This document shows, one piece after another, positions 1-8,660 of a stretch of DNA of 64,000 bases. How positions within the stretch are numbered: position 1 is the stretch's first letter; every line of letters begins with the position of its first letter. Both the position numbers and the translations under genes were made by a program. The stretch is from NCBI GenBank assembly GCA_023392595.1, contig JAEVYU010000009.1, forward strand, positions 1-64,000, given 5' to 3'. Source of the DNA: Bacillota bacterium. Lineage in GTDB: Bacteria > Bacillota > UBA4882 > UBA8346. The notes beneath the pieces are model-generated. The model had not been told where the DNA came from. It saw nothing but the letters and a program-made list of their open reading frames with translations, and searched no databases.

Positions 1-1
1 C

Positions 2-193
2 TTAGCTCCGCGGACTCCGCATCATCCCGGTCATCTTTAGATGCCTTACAATGAGTTTATCCAGTTCCATACTGCAGGCCAAGACGACAGCGTCGGTGCA
101 CCCGCGGGCGTCATAAGTTTCCTGGAGTTTGCGGCGGCCGGCGGCTATTTTTTTCTCCAATAATTCAATGGTTTTGGGATCGATTTTTCGCAT
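2..193 (-). CDS. Spo0E-like aspartyl-phosphate phosphatase
   Basis: Protein of 63 residues, the usual size for the Spo0E-like family. These small two-helix proteins dephosphorylate response regulators such as Spo0A~P and so hold back sporulation. The diagnostic motif is visible as SMELDKLI in the second helix, matching the family pattern SxxLDxLI, after an N-terminal charged helix. The target cannot be told from sequence. A decayed near-copy lies at 1490-1647 and an intact divergent relative at 28867-29055. The stop lies at the window edge, so neighbours on that side are unseen. Confidence 0.85.
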   Translation of the reverse strand: MRKIDPKTIELLEKKIAAGRRKLQETYDARGCTDAVVLACSMELDKLIVRHLKMTGMMRSPRS

Positions 194-411
194 GGCAATC
201 CTTTAAACGAAAAGTGATAAAAGTGTTATTGGTAAATTTTATATGATATAATGGAAATAATTGAGATTTTAAGCAATACTCGATCAAGGCTCAAACAGGT
301 AATTTTGGGCCAATGGTCTTTGTGTAATTTTATCTGAATTTTTACGAATTGTGTTTAATTACAGTTTAATCATAATCCCATAGAGAAAAAATGTCAAGGA
401 GAAATTTCACC

Positions 412-909
412 ATGGAATTAAATACAACAGGAAAACGAATTCGTTTCCTTCGTGAACATTTTAGGCTCGAACGGCTTCAATTCATTGAGATCATTAATTC
501 AAGTCCGTCTACCATATCCAGACTTGAAGGAGATCAAGGAAGCGGGCCCTCGGAAAATTTTCTCAATGCCCTGAAGATAAATTTTCTAGCCAATCCCCAT
601 TGGATCATGACCGGTGAAGGGGATATGTTTATTCCCCCCGAGGAGTACATCGACAAAGGAATTGAAATTCTGGGCAATGAAAGATTTAGCGCGGGCATTA
701 TCAATATTCTAAAAGATCCGCGCTATCAAAAACTGCAGTCGTTTATCAAAATGGACGATATCAGCGAAGAAAAAATAGATGAACAGTTACTGCTGTTTTT
801 ACAGCAGATGGCCCAAATTTGGAATCAGGGGGATGAACGGCTGAGGCAAGCGTTGTTGCAGTTTGGACGGGGGTTTTTAAATGCGGAGGGAAAGAAAGAT
901 CAGGAATGA
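412..909 (+). CDS. XRE-family helix-turn-helix regulator
   Basis: Cytoplasmic DNA-binding protein. Residues of about 6-60 form a Cro/CI-type helix-turn-helix, with TGKRIRFLREHF, then SPSTISRLEGDQ as the recognition part and NPHWIMTGEGDMF typical of phage-repressor-like XRE proteins. The C-terminal half is helical and unrecognised. An ATG at 391 is in frame, but AAGGAG at 396-401 lies ten bases before the ATG at 412, so I take 412 as the start (165 residues). It stands alone, with no obvious operon partner or operator. Targets are unknown. Confidence 0.75.
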   Translation: MELNTTGKRIRFLREHFRLERLQFIEIINSSPSTISRLEGDQGSGPSENFLNALKINFLANPHWIMTGEGDMFIPPEEYIDKGIEILGNERFSAGIINILKDPRYQKLQSFIKMDDISEEKIDEQLLLFLQQMAQIWNQGDERLRQALLQFGRGFLNAEGKKDQE

Positions 910-1188
910 TTCGCTCAGCGGCAGTTTGCCGGTGGCTGGCGGTTTGATATAATCCATATAAGTTTCTTTCTCATGAAGTTTACCTTTTTTCGATGGGTAT
1001 CTAAAAAGATATTTGAGCCCTTCTTCATTTAACAAATTCCTCCTTCCACATAACGAAACGAATTATAAAAAAGGGCCATCCCTAGCGGAAGGAAGTGGCG
1101 CAAAAGAGGAATACTACCGCTAGGTTCTCCTTAATAAATACCCATGATAAAACAACATAATTTAGCAGGAATACAAGGAGGTTATTGC
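910..1188. other. intergenic, no confident feature
   Basis: About 280 bases between the XRE regulator and the next gene. I see no convincing ORF, terminator or RNA. The next gene has AAGGAGG at 1175-1181. Confidence 0.4.
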
Positions 1189-1488
1189 ATGAGCGAATTT
1201 TTGAAATTAGAAGATTTTATTGATCTTCCGGAGGTAGGTTATGAAGAAGCCATCGTCCGATTTTTACAGGATAACGGAATAACGATTGATGATTTTGAGT
1301 ATGTAGGGAAATGTGATTCCGGGTGTCCGGAATGTGAAGCGGAAAGCTTTAGTGTCTGGCGCAGGGATATAGGATTCACCGAAGCTGGACGCACTTTTAC
1401 TTTCGACTTGGATGCGGCTGATGACATATTGGACTTCACTATATACCGGTGTACCCAATGCGGTAAGTGGACTACTTATATTGAGTAA
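1189..1488 (+). CDS. hypothetical protein with Cys pairs
   Basis: Small acidic protein (99 residues from the chosen start) that I do not recognise. It carries two cysteine clusters, CDSGCPEC in the middle and CTQCG near the C-terminus, which together could form a zinc ribbon with a long insertion. The start is set at 1189 because AAGGAGG (1175-1181) sits seven bases upstream; the in-frame ATG at 1144 would add 15 residues without a site. No neighbour suggests a role. The zinc site is an inference. Confidence 0.65.
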   Translation: MSEFLKLEDFIDLPEVGYEEAIVRFLQDNGITIDDFEYVGKCDSGCPECEAESFSVWRRDIGFTEAGRTFTFDLDAADDILDFTIYRCTQCGKWTTYIE

Positions 1489-1489
1489 A

Positions 1490-1647
1490 GCATATCTTAC
1501 AATAAGCTTATCCAGTCTTATACTATAGTGCTAAAACGGCAGAATCAATACACCCGCGGGCGGCATAAGCTTCCTGGAGCTTGCGACGGGCCGGCGGCTA
1601 TTTTTTTCTCCAATAACTCGATGGTTTTGGGATTGTTTTTTCGCAAT
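1490..1647 (-). pseudogene. decayed copy of Spo0E-like gene
   Basis: On the minus strand this segment aligns base by base with the gene at 2-193. The start codon is ATT instead of ATG (1645-1647). A one-base insertion in the GC-rich part (near 1586-1590) and another near the SxxLDxLI region break the frame, and in-frame stops follow. The nucleotide match runs over nearly the whole gene, so it is a recent duplication that has decayed. Confidence 0.8.
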
Positions 1648-1986
1648 TTTTTTGAATTAATAGCTACGAGTTACCAATGAATTGAGAGAATTTAGTGAAA
1701 GAATTAGAGCGAGAATGGGAACAGGGCGATACCGCAATCAGAATTTTTGTAAGGCGGTATTACCCTACTGACTCTTGGAAACCCCGGAAATCATTTTCAT
1801 CTCCCCTTATTAAACCGGTTACTTCATGGGACATCCGTTGCTCGAAAACTTCATCGGCGTCTATAGCCAAAATCTTACTTTTACCCATTATCCAATCGTC
1901 GGAATCATTTCAGCAATTATTTTTTTGATCATCCAATTATTTTTGCCGTCATCCAGGATCGTTTTTGTTTTTTAGCGGGGAGCTCT
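1648..1986. other. intergenic with a short hydrophobic ORF, doubtful
   Basis: A frame from ATG at 1826 to TAG at 1973-1975 on the plus strand encodes 49 residues with one hydrophobic stretch (IVGIISAIIFLIIQLFL). It has no good ribosome site and may be a fragment of a lost membrane-protein gene. Other frames here lack any coding support. Confidence 0.2.
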
Positions 1987-2223
1987 TCATCGGAGTCCAG
2001 GGGGAAGGTATTTCAATATTTCGGCTAATAATACATGGTTTTTCTCCGCATAAGTATAGACGACATTTTTGCTCATCGCGGATGCAAAATGTTTGGCATC
2101 CGCGCCAACTAATTGATCAAGATGCCCCGTTCTCTGGATTACTTCATAAATCTCCGGACGAAAGAGGCAGCCGTACAGGGTGTACGGTGACTTTTTGTCC
2201 GGATGAGGCCTCTGAGATTGTTG
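1987..2223 (-). pseudogene. gene remnant in frame behind deoC
   Basis: Directly after the deoC stop (TAA at 2224-2226) the same minus-strand frame stays open for 78 codons to TGA at 1987-1989. The translation looks protein-like (YGCLFRPEIYEVIQR, then AEKNHVLLAEILKYLPP), with ordinary codon use for this genome. There is no ATG, GTG or TTG before a Met late in the segment, so it cannot start on its own at full length. I read it as the C-terminal remnant of a lost gene; readthrough of the deoC stop is the alternative. Family not recognised. Confidence 0.4.
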
Positions 2224-2937
2224 TTATTTTTCAGGCGGCAATCCCAGAACAACGGGGGTCGACTTATAACCAATCCCCATCCGGTCAATCCCCATATCGA
2301 TTAATTGCAAGAAATGTTCCCTGGTTCTTATCCCGCCGGAACCTTTCACTTTACAGCGGCCTTTGGCAGCATCCAGCATAACTTGAATGATTTCAGGAGT
2401 AGCCCCTTTACCTTCACAGCCGGTAAAGAAACCGGTCGATGTCTTGATAAAATCGGCTCCGGCTGCGATGGCGACTTCGGTAGCCTTCTTCACTTCCCCG
2501 ATCGTTAATGCGTCGGTCTCCAAAATCACTTTCACAAGGATGCCGTAGGGATGACAGACCTCGGCGACCCCTTGGATATCGGCTTCAACTTCGTTCCATA
2601 ACCCGCTGCGGATCCAGCCGTAATTGGCGACCACGTCTAGCTCATCAATGCCTTGTTTGCAACATTCCTCGGCTTGGACAACTTTGGAGAGGGTGGTTGA
2701 AGCTCCGAAAGGGAAATCGCAGACAACACAGATTCCGGTTGGCGTTCCTGCGGTTAACTTTTTCGCAAGGCCGATCGAAGCGGGATTGATACAAACCGTT
2801 TTACAGTGACAGTCGACGCCTTCCTTGATGTATCTTTCGATTTCAGCCTGGGTAAATTCGGGTTTCAACACCGATTGGTCAATGTAGGCGCCTAATTCTT
2901 CAAGGGACATTGCGGCGGCTTTTTTGGTTGGTTTCAT
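2224..2937 (-). CDS. deoC: deoxyribose-phosphate aldolase
   Basis: Cytoplasmic class I aldolase of 237 residues that splits 2-deoxyribose 5-phosphate into acetaldehyde and glyceraldehyde 3-phosphate in deoxynucleoside breakdown. Family signatures are clear: IDQSVLKP near the N-terminus, the ELDVVANYG strand (Asp about 101), VKVILET, the Schiff-base lysine in FIKTSTGF (Lys165) and the second active-site lysine in KVKGSGGIR (about Lys198). The length fits the short bacterial form. An AAGAAGG abuts the first ATG closely, so the exact start (2937, or Met10) is open. It is divergent from the RpiR-type regulator, with operator-like palindromes between them. Confidence 0.92.
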   Translation of the reverse strand: MKPTKKAAAMSLEELGAYIDQSVLKPEFTQAEIERYIKEGVDCHCKTVCINPASIGLAKKLTAGTPTGICVVCDFPFGASTTLSKVVQAEECCKQGIDELDVVANYGWIRSGLWNEVEADIQGVAEVCHPYGILVKVILETDALTIGEVKKATEVAIAAGADFIKTSTGFFTGCEGKGATPEIIQVMLDAAKGRCKVKGSGGIRTREHFLQLIDMGIDRMGIGYKSTPVVLGLPPEK

Positions 2938-3037
2938 CCTTCTTGATTAACACTTATTTCCGATTGAATGTTCAAATCCCAAGGAAATCCTACCGAAACC
3001 CGAACATCGATAAGTGCTCTCCTTTTTTATATTATAA

Positions 3038-3126
3038 TGTAGTTTTACTACAAAATCAAACACATTTCTGTAGCGATTTGCTCGTGCCCCGGGTTAAATA
3101 AGGAGATAACGCTTGTAGTTTTACTA
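3038..3126. promoter_or_regulatory. putative operators of the RpiR-type regulator
   Basis: The 13-mer TGTAGTTTTACTA occurs twice between the divergent deoC and regulator genes, at 3038-3050 and 3114-3126. The first extends to the perfect palindrome TGTAGTTTTACTACA (3038-3052), with 6-base arms around TTT. Position and symmetry suggest binding sites for the regulator at 3178, controlling itself and deoC. Binding is inferred. Confidence 0.5.
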
Positions 3127-3177
3127 TTTTATTGTAGAATATAGTTTAAGAAAGCAAAATAAAGGGAGTAATGGCAC

Positions 3178-4053
3178 TTGAATACCAATGAGTCATATGA
3201 ATATAAAATAAAAAATATGTATACTTCGCTTCGGGCCTCGGAAAAGAAAGTCGCCGATTACATTTTACGCAATGGACATGCCGTTTCCACAAAGACATTG
3301 GCGCAACTCTCCAAGGAAGTAGGAGTCAGTGAACCCACCATTGTGCGCTTTGTGAAAAATATCGGCTGGGATAGTTACAGTGAATTTAAAATGGAATTAG
3401 TCAAAGAATGGGGCAGAGAATCCGGAACTCACCCATCGGACCGGGAGTTGCTGGTGGAACTGCATATCGATAAAAATGAAAAAATTGAAGATATACCTGC
3501 CAAAATGATTGGAATGACCCTGAAAGCTTTAGAAGATACTTTGAAAATCATGGATCTGGATCACTATAAAATGGCGGTTCAAATGATTCAGGAGGCCGAC
3601 ATTATCGATGTCTATGGTGTCGGAAATTCCGGAAGTATCGCCAGTGATATGACAAATAAACTTTTGCGTATCGGACTCCATTGCAGGGCCTATTCAGACA
3701 ACCATCTCCAACAAATTTGCGCCAGCCATTTGACACCAAAAGATCTGGCCATCGCCATCTCTCATTCCGGCAGCACCATGGATACTGTCAATGTTTTAAG
3801 GATAGCCAAGGAAGCCGGAGCGAAAACCATCGCCTTAACCAATTTTAAAGCGGCGGCGATTTCCGGGTTTGCAGATATTACATTATACACCGGTGATGTC
3901 GAGACTGCATTCTATAGTGAAACGATGGTTTCGCGGATCTCCCAGTTAGCCATTGTGGACATGCTTTATATGGGTATCTTATTGAGTGATTATGATGGAT
4001 ATACCAAACGCCTTGATAAAATTAACCTTTTGGTGAAAGGGAAGAATTATTGA
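3178..4053 (+). CDS. MurR/RpiR-family transcriptional regulator
   Basis: Protein of 291 residues with an N-terminal HTH_6 domain (about residues 10-85: LRASEKKVADYIL, LAQLSKEVGVSEPTIVRFVK) and a C-terminal SIS sugar-phosphate isomerase domain (about 125-260: DVYGVGNSGSIASD, AISHSGSTMDTVNV). Members sense sugar phosphates and control sugar-catabolic genes. It starts at TTG, with GGGAG upstream. The divergent deoC and the shared palindromes suggest it responds to a deoxysugar or related phosphate, but the ligand is unproven. Confidence 0.85.
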   Translation: MNTNESYEYKIKNMYTSLRASEKKVADYILRNGHAVSTKTLAQLSKEVGVSEPTIVRFVKNIGWDSYSEFKMELVKEWGRESGTHPSDRELLVELHIDKNEKIEDIPAKMIGMTLKALEDTLKIMDLDHYKMAVQMIQEADIIDVYGVGNSGSIASDMTNKLLRIGLHCRAYSDNHLQQICASHLTPKDLAIAISHSGSTMDTVNVLRIAKEAGAKTIALTNFKAAAISGFADITLYTGDVETAFYSETMVSRISQLAIVDMLYMGILLSDYDGYTKRLDKINLLVKGKNY

Positions 4054-4140
4054 AAGAAATAAGTTGGGCCAGGATTCCGCTGAGGCGTCTCTCCAGGGCA
4101 TAGGGGATTGAAGCGCCAAAGGGAAGAAGGAGCGGGATAC

Positions 4141-4180
4141 CCATAAAAAGCGCCGGGCGAAAAAATTTTGCCCGGCGCTT
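4141..4180 (-). terminator. rho-independent terminator of the leftward redox operon
   Basis: Stem AAGCGCCGGGC (4148-4158) pairs perfectly with GCCCGGCGCTT (4170-4180) around an A/T loop. On the minus strand it is followed by a T-run (complement of 4143-4149), so it ends the leftward operon that stops at 4233. Confidence 0.8.
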
Positions 4181-4232
4181 GCTTGAAAAGGTGATGATGA
4201 AGGCTCCGATAGGGGATACGATGCAATCCCCA

Positions 4233-5063
4233 TCACTGCCAGGTTATCTCCAAAGGGTCCCGGTCAACCAACCGTTTGAAGCTGTAAAGCGGATATCCCG
4301 CAATCAGAGCGCCGGTAACGGCTTTGTTCACAGGAATCTTTATCAGCCGGAGCAGGGGTTCATATTCTGCCGCGGCGCAATATTCGAATAACCCGGACCA
4401 ACAGGTGCCGAGACTTAACGCGGATGCGTAAAGCTGGGCATAGGTGAGGGCAAAATGGGTATTGTCCCGGCCAAGGAGCAACCGGCTTTTTTCCGCGACG
4501 GCAACGATTAAGCAGGGAGCATCCCTTAAGATAGTATCCTCGCCATTTTCCCGGTAGCGGCCGATGGTGTTGGCGGTATTGGAAGACCAGGGAGATCTCC
4601 CCAAAGCGCCCTTCTTTAAATCTTCTTCGGCCCAATCGGCGATCACGGCGGCGATTTCTCGTAGGGTAGCCGGATCATCGATAACGTGGTAAGAAACACC
4701 CTGGGAATTACAGGCCGTCGGCGCGAACCGGGCGATGTCAAGCAGTTCCCGGATCGTTTCACGTGGCACACTTTTTTTTTGAAATGAACGGACCGATCGC
4801 CGGGAGCGCAGAAACCGGGCCGCGGTGTCGGCATCCGGCAGCGGTGATTTCTCAAGTAAAATTTGGTTTGAAAGAGGCGCCCGGGCGTGATCCAACGCGC
4901 CGGAAGGACAGATGGCCGTACAATGCCCGCAGGCGATACAAAAATCATGGACAACCACCGGACCGTTTTCTTCCATGGCAAGAGTGCCCCGGCAAACTTT
5001 CACGCAAAGCCCGCACCGGGTGCATTGATTCTCGTTTACCCGGATGAAATGGTTCGGGATCAT
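4233..5063 (-). CDS. ferredoxin-nitroreductase fusion protein
   Basis: Protein of 276 residues. The N-terminal 60 residues hold two 4Fe-4S motifs, CTRCGLCVKVC and CIACGHCTAICP. The rest is an FMN-dependent nitroreductase domain, beginning RSRRSVRSFQKKSVP with ARFAPTACNSQ as the FMN-binding part. Such fusions pass electrons from ferredoxin-type donors to flavin for reduction of nitro or quinone-like substrates, mostly in anaerobes. Last gene of a three-gene operon; its ATG overlaps the previous stop (ATGA). Substrate unknown. Confidence 0.85.
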   Translation of the reverse strand: MIPNHFIRVNENQCTRCGLCVKVCRGTLAMEENGPVVVHDFCIACGHCTAICPSGALDHARAPLSNQILLEKSPLPDADTAARFLRSRRSVRSFQKKSVPRETIRELLDIARFAPTACNSQGVSYHVIDDPATLREIAAVIADWAEEDLKKGALGRSPWSSNTANTIGRYRENGEDTILRDAPCLIVAVAEKSRLLLGRDNTHFALTYAQLYASALSLGTCWSGLFEYCAAAEYEPLLRLIKIPVNKAVTGALIAGYPLYSFKRLVDRDPLEITWQ

Positions 5064-5764
5064 GATTCGAGTTCACCTGCCAATGTGATCGTCAAGGCTT
5101 TGATTTTTTCTTTTTCCAGGGTAAAATGAAAATCCAACGGAACCGGGCTGCCCTCGAAGTCACCCGAAATGGTAACGGTGACAACCGCCTGCCCGGATTG
5201 CTCCGTATAGTGGGTAATGTCCATCATTACCTTGGCGTCCCGGTTTGCCTCCAAGATGTGTCCGCTGATAGCGGTGGGCCCGGAATATCTTATTCCCTCA
5301 TCATACAAGACGGCGTCTTCGGAAAAGCAATGGGCGAGAAGAGCGGCGTCATAAACATCGGAGGCGTGATAAAACGCGGCGACCGGCTGCGGTAATGGGA
5401 TAGCCCTGGGATTGGAGGAAAGAACAATACACAATAATCTTATTTTTTCTTCTTCCACCGTAAAATGGAAATCAAGGTACAGCGGATCGGGTAAGCCGGT
5501 TTTGTCATAGTCACCGTCCGCTTTGGCAGTAACCACAAATTCCCCGGCATCCCGGGTGGCATGGGTAATCTCCAGGCGCAGATGATCCTGGAAATAGGTG
5601 CGGTCGCTCCACTCTTTGATAGCGGCTTTCCCGTGATATTCTTTGCCGGCGTCGACCACCACGGCGTTATCGGAGAAAGCCGCAAGGAATGCCGCAGGAT
5701 CGCCGGCGTTGGTGGATTGGAAATGGGCCTCAACGGGTTTTGGTAATGGAAATGGATTGTTCAT
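5060..5764 (-). CDS. tandem SnoaL/NTF2-like protein
   Basis: Protein of 234 residues made of two similar halves. Each half has the SnoaL-like pattern (ALLAHCFSEDAVLYDEG against AFLAAFSDNAVVVDAGKEY) and ends in a matching strand pair (LDFHFTVEEEKIRLL against LDFHFTLEKEKIKAL). NTF2-like folds serve as small-molecule binding pockets or isomerases and usually dimerise; here the two units are fused. It lies between the SDR (13-base gap) and the nitroreductase (4-base overlap), which suggests a shared small-molecule redox pathway. No catalytic residues can be assigned. Confidence 0.7.
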   Translation of the reverse strand: MNNPFPLPKPVEAHFQSTNAGDPAAFLAAFSDNAVVVDAGKEYHGKAAIKEWSDRTYFQDHLRLEITHATRDAGEFVVTAKADGDYDKTGLPDPLYLDFHFTVEEEKIRLLCIVLSSNPRAIPLPQPVAAFYHASDVYDAALLAHCFSEDAVLYDEGIRYSGPTAISGHILEANRDAKVMMDITHYTEQSGQAVVTVTISGDFEGSPVPLDFHFTLEKEKIKALTITLAGELES

Positions 5765-5776
5765 GGTCAGCCTCCT

Positions 5777-6589
5777 TTAAATGGTGCGGATGATTCCGCC
5801 GTCGATGGTATGCTCGGCTCCAATGATATAGGATGCCCGGGGGGAAACCAGGAACCCGACGAGTTCCGCCACTTCCTCCGGCCGGGCGGTGCGTCCGATG
5901 GGAATACCTCCCAGAGAATTCATCAGTTCCTCTCTGGCGCCGTTATAATCGGTCCCTAAATTTTGGGCCATGCGTTGGATAAGTTTTTCGGCAGCTTTGG
6001 TTTCCGTGAAACCCGGAGCAACGCTGTTGACGCGGATCCCCCTGGGCGCCAGTTCAGTCGCCAATCCTTTGCTGTAGTTGGCGAGTGCGGCTTTAGCCGC
6101 TGAATAGGCCATGGTATTTTCGCCGGGGAAGCGTCTTTGAATCGAGGTGATATGAATGATCACCCCATAGCCTTGTTTGAGCATGGGCGGGAGCAGTCCC
6201 CGGTCCAGCCGGACGGCGGCCAGCAAATTGGTTTCCAATGCGAGCTGCCAATCGGAATCGCGTTGGGCGAGGACACCGCCGGTTGGGGCGGAGGAGCCTC
6301 CCACATTGTTGACCAGGATATCCACACCGCCAAAACGTTCCAGGATCTGGTTGACAACCTTGGTAGTCCCCTCGGGGGTACTGACATCCGCTTGAATGAA
6401 TAAACCGGGATCTTTCAAATCCTCAGGGGTCTTCCGGGCAGTGGTGACCACAACGGCTCCGGCAAGAGCGAGGCGCCTCACGATCGCTTCACCGATTCCG
6501 CCCTGGGTCCCGCCGGTTACCAGAGCCCGTTTACCTTCCAGTTCTTTTGCAATCCATGAGGTATCTTGATCGATATTCAGATGGATCAT
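5777..6589 (-). CDS. short-chain dehydrogenase/reductase (SDR)
   Basis: NAD(P)-dependent oxidoreductase of about 270 residues. Cofactor motif GGTQGGIGEA, NNVGG, catalytic Ser in ITSIQRR and YSAAK as the Tyr-Lys pair are all present, and the C-terminus HTIDGGI is typical. A longer reading reaches into the next gene upstream; I place the start at 6589, where AGGAGG directly precedes the ATG. The spacing is unusually short, so the start is not certain. A TATAAT on the minus strand at about 6626-6631 could be its -10 box. First gene of the leftward operon. Substrate unknown. Confidence 0.8.
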   Translation of the reverse strand: MIHLNIDQDTSWIAKELEGKRALVTGGTQGGIGEAIVRRLALAGAVVVTTARKTPEDLKDPGLFIQADVSTPEGTTKVVNQILERFGGVDILVNNVGGSSAPTGGVLAQRDSDWQLALETNLLAAVRLDRGLLPPMLKQGYGVIIHITSIQRRFPGENTMAYSAAKAALANYSKGLATELAPRGIRVNSVAPGFTETKAAEKLIQRMAQNLGTDYNGAREELMNSLGGIPIGRTARPEEVAELVGFLVSPRASYIIGAEHTIDGGIIRTI

Positions 6590-6662
6590 CCTCCTTTTTA
6601 GATTTCTATCATGTAAAGCTATTTCGATTATAGCGGCGATAACTTGACAACATCGGGTCAGT

Positions 6663-7583
6663 TTATCTCTTTTTATTTTGGTATTGAAAGAGAATTTCTT
6701 CCAGTCTGTTTTGGATGCTGCTCCGGATGGGCTCAGGCGACATAACTTCCAGGTCTGCTCCAAAGGAAAGCAGGTAGTTCAACAACCATTCGCTTTCCGG
6801 TAAAACCGCCTCGACTCCCAGAGAACCGTCGGGATTTTGGGTAATCGCTTCCGCGTCGAACTCATCGTAAACCCGATAAGCGCTGCGGGGAGAAATCTTC
6901 AGTCGGAGAGGAATCCATTTTTGAGAGGAAATTTCCTTTCCATCTTCCGCCGGATCTGCCTGTGCTCTTGCAGCAAATATTTCCTCCGTCATTCGCAGGT
7001 TGGATAGGCGCGAAATTTTAAAGGTACGATAAGCGTTTTTTGATAGGCAGAATCCCCGCAGATACCAGGCGCGCACCTTGAAGACGAGCTTCACCGGTTC
7101 TACCCTCCGGACGCCCTTTGCCCCGGATGAACTTAAATAATCAAATTCAATGATGCAGTGGTTGATGATGGCATTTTTGAGAGTGGTAAACTGCTCCGTC
7201 CCGTTCTGGCTGCTGCCCCAGGGGCTGAAGTCGACCTCGATCCAATGGGCCGTGTCTTTGTGGAAGAAACTGCTCAATTTGGAAAGCACCCTGTCGGTTT
7301 CCGGACTTTGAGCGGCATTTAAACTTTGGAGCGCAAATAGGATTTCATTTTGTTCACTTTCCGATAAGACCGATTTATTGAGTACATAGTCATCAAGAAG
7401 GGATATGCCGCCGCCTTTGCCTTGCGTGGCGTAAATTGGAATTCCCGCCGCAGACAACGTATCCATATCCCGGTAAATGGTCCGGACCGAGACTTCGAAG
7501 CGCTCGGCCAGTTCTTTGGCGGTTGTGTTCTTTTTATGAAGCAGAATATATATTATTTCAAACAGCCTGTTGATTTGCATCAC
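6663..7583 (-). CDS. WYL-domain transcriptional regulator (YafY type)
   Basis: Protein of about 306 residues. An N-terminal HTH_11 (TAKELAERFEVSVRTIYRDMD) is followed by a WYL domain in the middle, with the region RAWYLRGFC typical of it, and a WCX-type C-terminal extension. Family members sense small ligands or nucleic acids and often control adjacent genes. It starts at GTG 7583 or ATG 7580, behind GGAGG at 7589-7593. It lies just upstream of the SDR operon on the same strand and may regulate it. Confidence 0.85.
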   Translation of the reverse strand: MMQINRLFEIIYILLHKKNTTAKELAERFEVSVRTIYRDMDTLSAAGIPIYATQGKGGGISLLDDYVLNKSVLSESEQNEILFALQSLNAAQSPETDRVLSKLSSFFHKDTAHWIEVDFSPWGSSQNGTEQFTTLKNAIINHCIIEFDYLSSSGAKGVRRVEPVKLVFKVRAWYLRGFCLSKNAYRTFKISRLSNLRMTEEIFAARAQADPAEDGKEISSQKWIPLRLKISPRSAYRVYDEFDAEAITQNPDGSLGVEAVLPESEWLLNYLLSFGADLEVMSPEPIRSSIQNRLEEILFQYQNKKR

Positions 7584-7763
7584 CCATCACCTCCGGTTGA
7601 TCATAAGGCACATAATATGACAACAGTATGTCCGGTTTCTGCAAGTAAAATAGCAGGTAAAAAGGTAAATGCGGATACCGTGTCGAACATCGCTATAACT
7701 TATACCGGAAACCACAGCCAAGCAGTTATCCAATGGGTTACTCCACAAAAAAGGGAGGTTACC

Positions 7764-8660
7764 ATGAACACCATTGTGCCGAAAGATACGATGAACTCCC
7801 CCCAATACGAGATTTACTATAAAAACAATATCCCCCGGATCGATCACCCATTACATTACCATGACTTTTACGAGCTATATTTTCATGTTCAGGGAAAAGC
7901 AAGTTATTTTATAAACAATAAAATTTACAACCTGCAAAGCGGGGATATCGTTTTAATCAATCAACAGCAACTGCACCGGGCCATCCTGGAAGATATGACC
8001 CAAATCTATGTGCGTTATGTAATCTGGATGACCAGGGACAGTGTCTCGGGCTTAGGACTTCCGGGGCTAGACTTCATCAGTCTTTTTGAATCTCCCGATA
8101 AAAAGGACGTTATCCGGCTTCCGGAAAGATTGTGGCAGGATATGTCGGCCTCCTTGCAAAAGTTGCACCGGGAATACATCCATCCGGAGAAGGGTAGCAG
8201 TTATTTAGTAAACGCTTATTTACACGAAATATTGATTTTATTGAACCGTTACAGCGCCCAGGAATATGGGGCGCAAGAAAATAATAACCGCAACGATACG
8301 TTGGCCCAAAAGGTTATGGAATATATTGACCATCATTATACCGAACCGCTGTCGTTGGATCAAATCTCCCGGCAATTTTTTTTAAGCAAATTTTATCTGT
8401 CGCGAAAGTTTAAAAGACATACCGGACTGACGATTCTGGATTACTGCAGAAAGAAACGGTTAATGAAGGCCCGCGAATTATTGTTGCTAAATGCGGCAGT
8501 TTCCGATGTCTATAAACGCTGCGGCTTCGAAGATTATTCGAATTTTTTAAAAGCCTTCCGTTCGGTGTATAAAATGACGCCGCGCGAATACTGTAAAGTC
8601 TTGAAAAGCAATAACTTCGTAGGCAAGATAGGCGGGTTGGGAGAGACCGATACCCATTAG
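7764..8660 (+). CDS. AraC-family regulator with N-terminal cupin
   Basis: Protein of 298 residues. An N-terminal AraC-type cupin (HYHDFYELYFHVQGK, about residues 30-110) precedes two C-terminal helix-turn-helix motifs (LSLDQISRQFFLSKFYLSRKF and DVYKRCGFEDYSNFLKAF, ending in MTPREYCK). The start at 7764 is fixed by GGGAGG at 7753-7758. It precedes the sugar importer and phosphorylase genes and probably activates them in response to their substrate. Confidence 0.88.
   Translation: MNTIVPKDTMNSPQYEIYYKNNIPRIDHPLHYHDFYELYFHVQGKASYFINNKIYNLQSGDIVLINQQQLHRAILEDMTQIYVRYVIWMTRDSVSGLGLPGLDFISLFESPDKKDVIRLPERLWQDMSASLQKLHREYIHPEKGSSYLVNAYLHEILILLNRYSAQEYGAQENNNRNDTLAQKVMEYIDHHYTEPLSLDQISRQFFLSKFYLSRKFKRHTGLTILDYCRKKRLMKARELLLLNAAVSDVYKRCGFEDYSNFLKAFRSVYKMTPREYCKVLKSNNFVGKIGGLGETDTH

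Noticed and set aside
1695..1928. 77-residue plus-strand ORF
   Set aside because: No ribosome site near the start and no plausible protein pattern; overlaps another doubtful frame.
6590..6763. 58-residue N-terminal extension of the SDR
   Set aside because: It runs into the regulator gene upstream, adds sequence not in the family and crosses the probable promoter; AGGAGG lies at 6590-6595.
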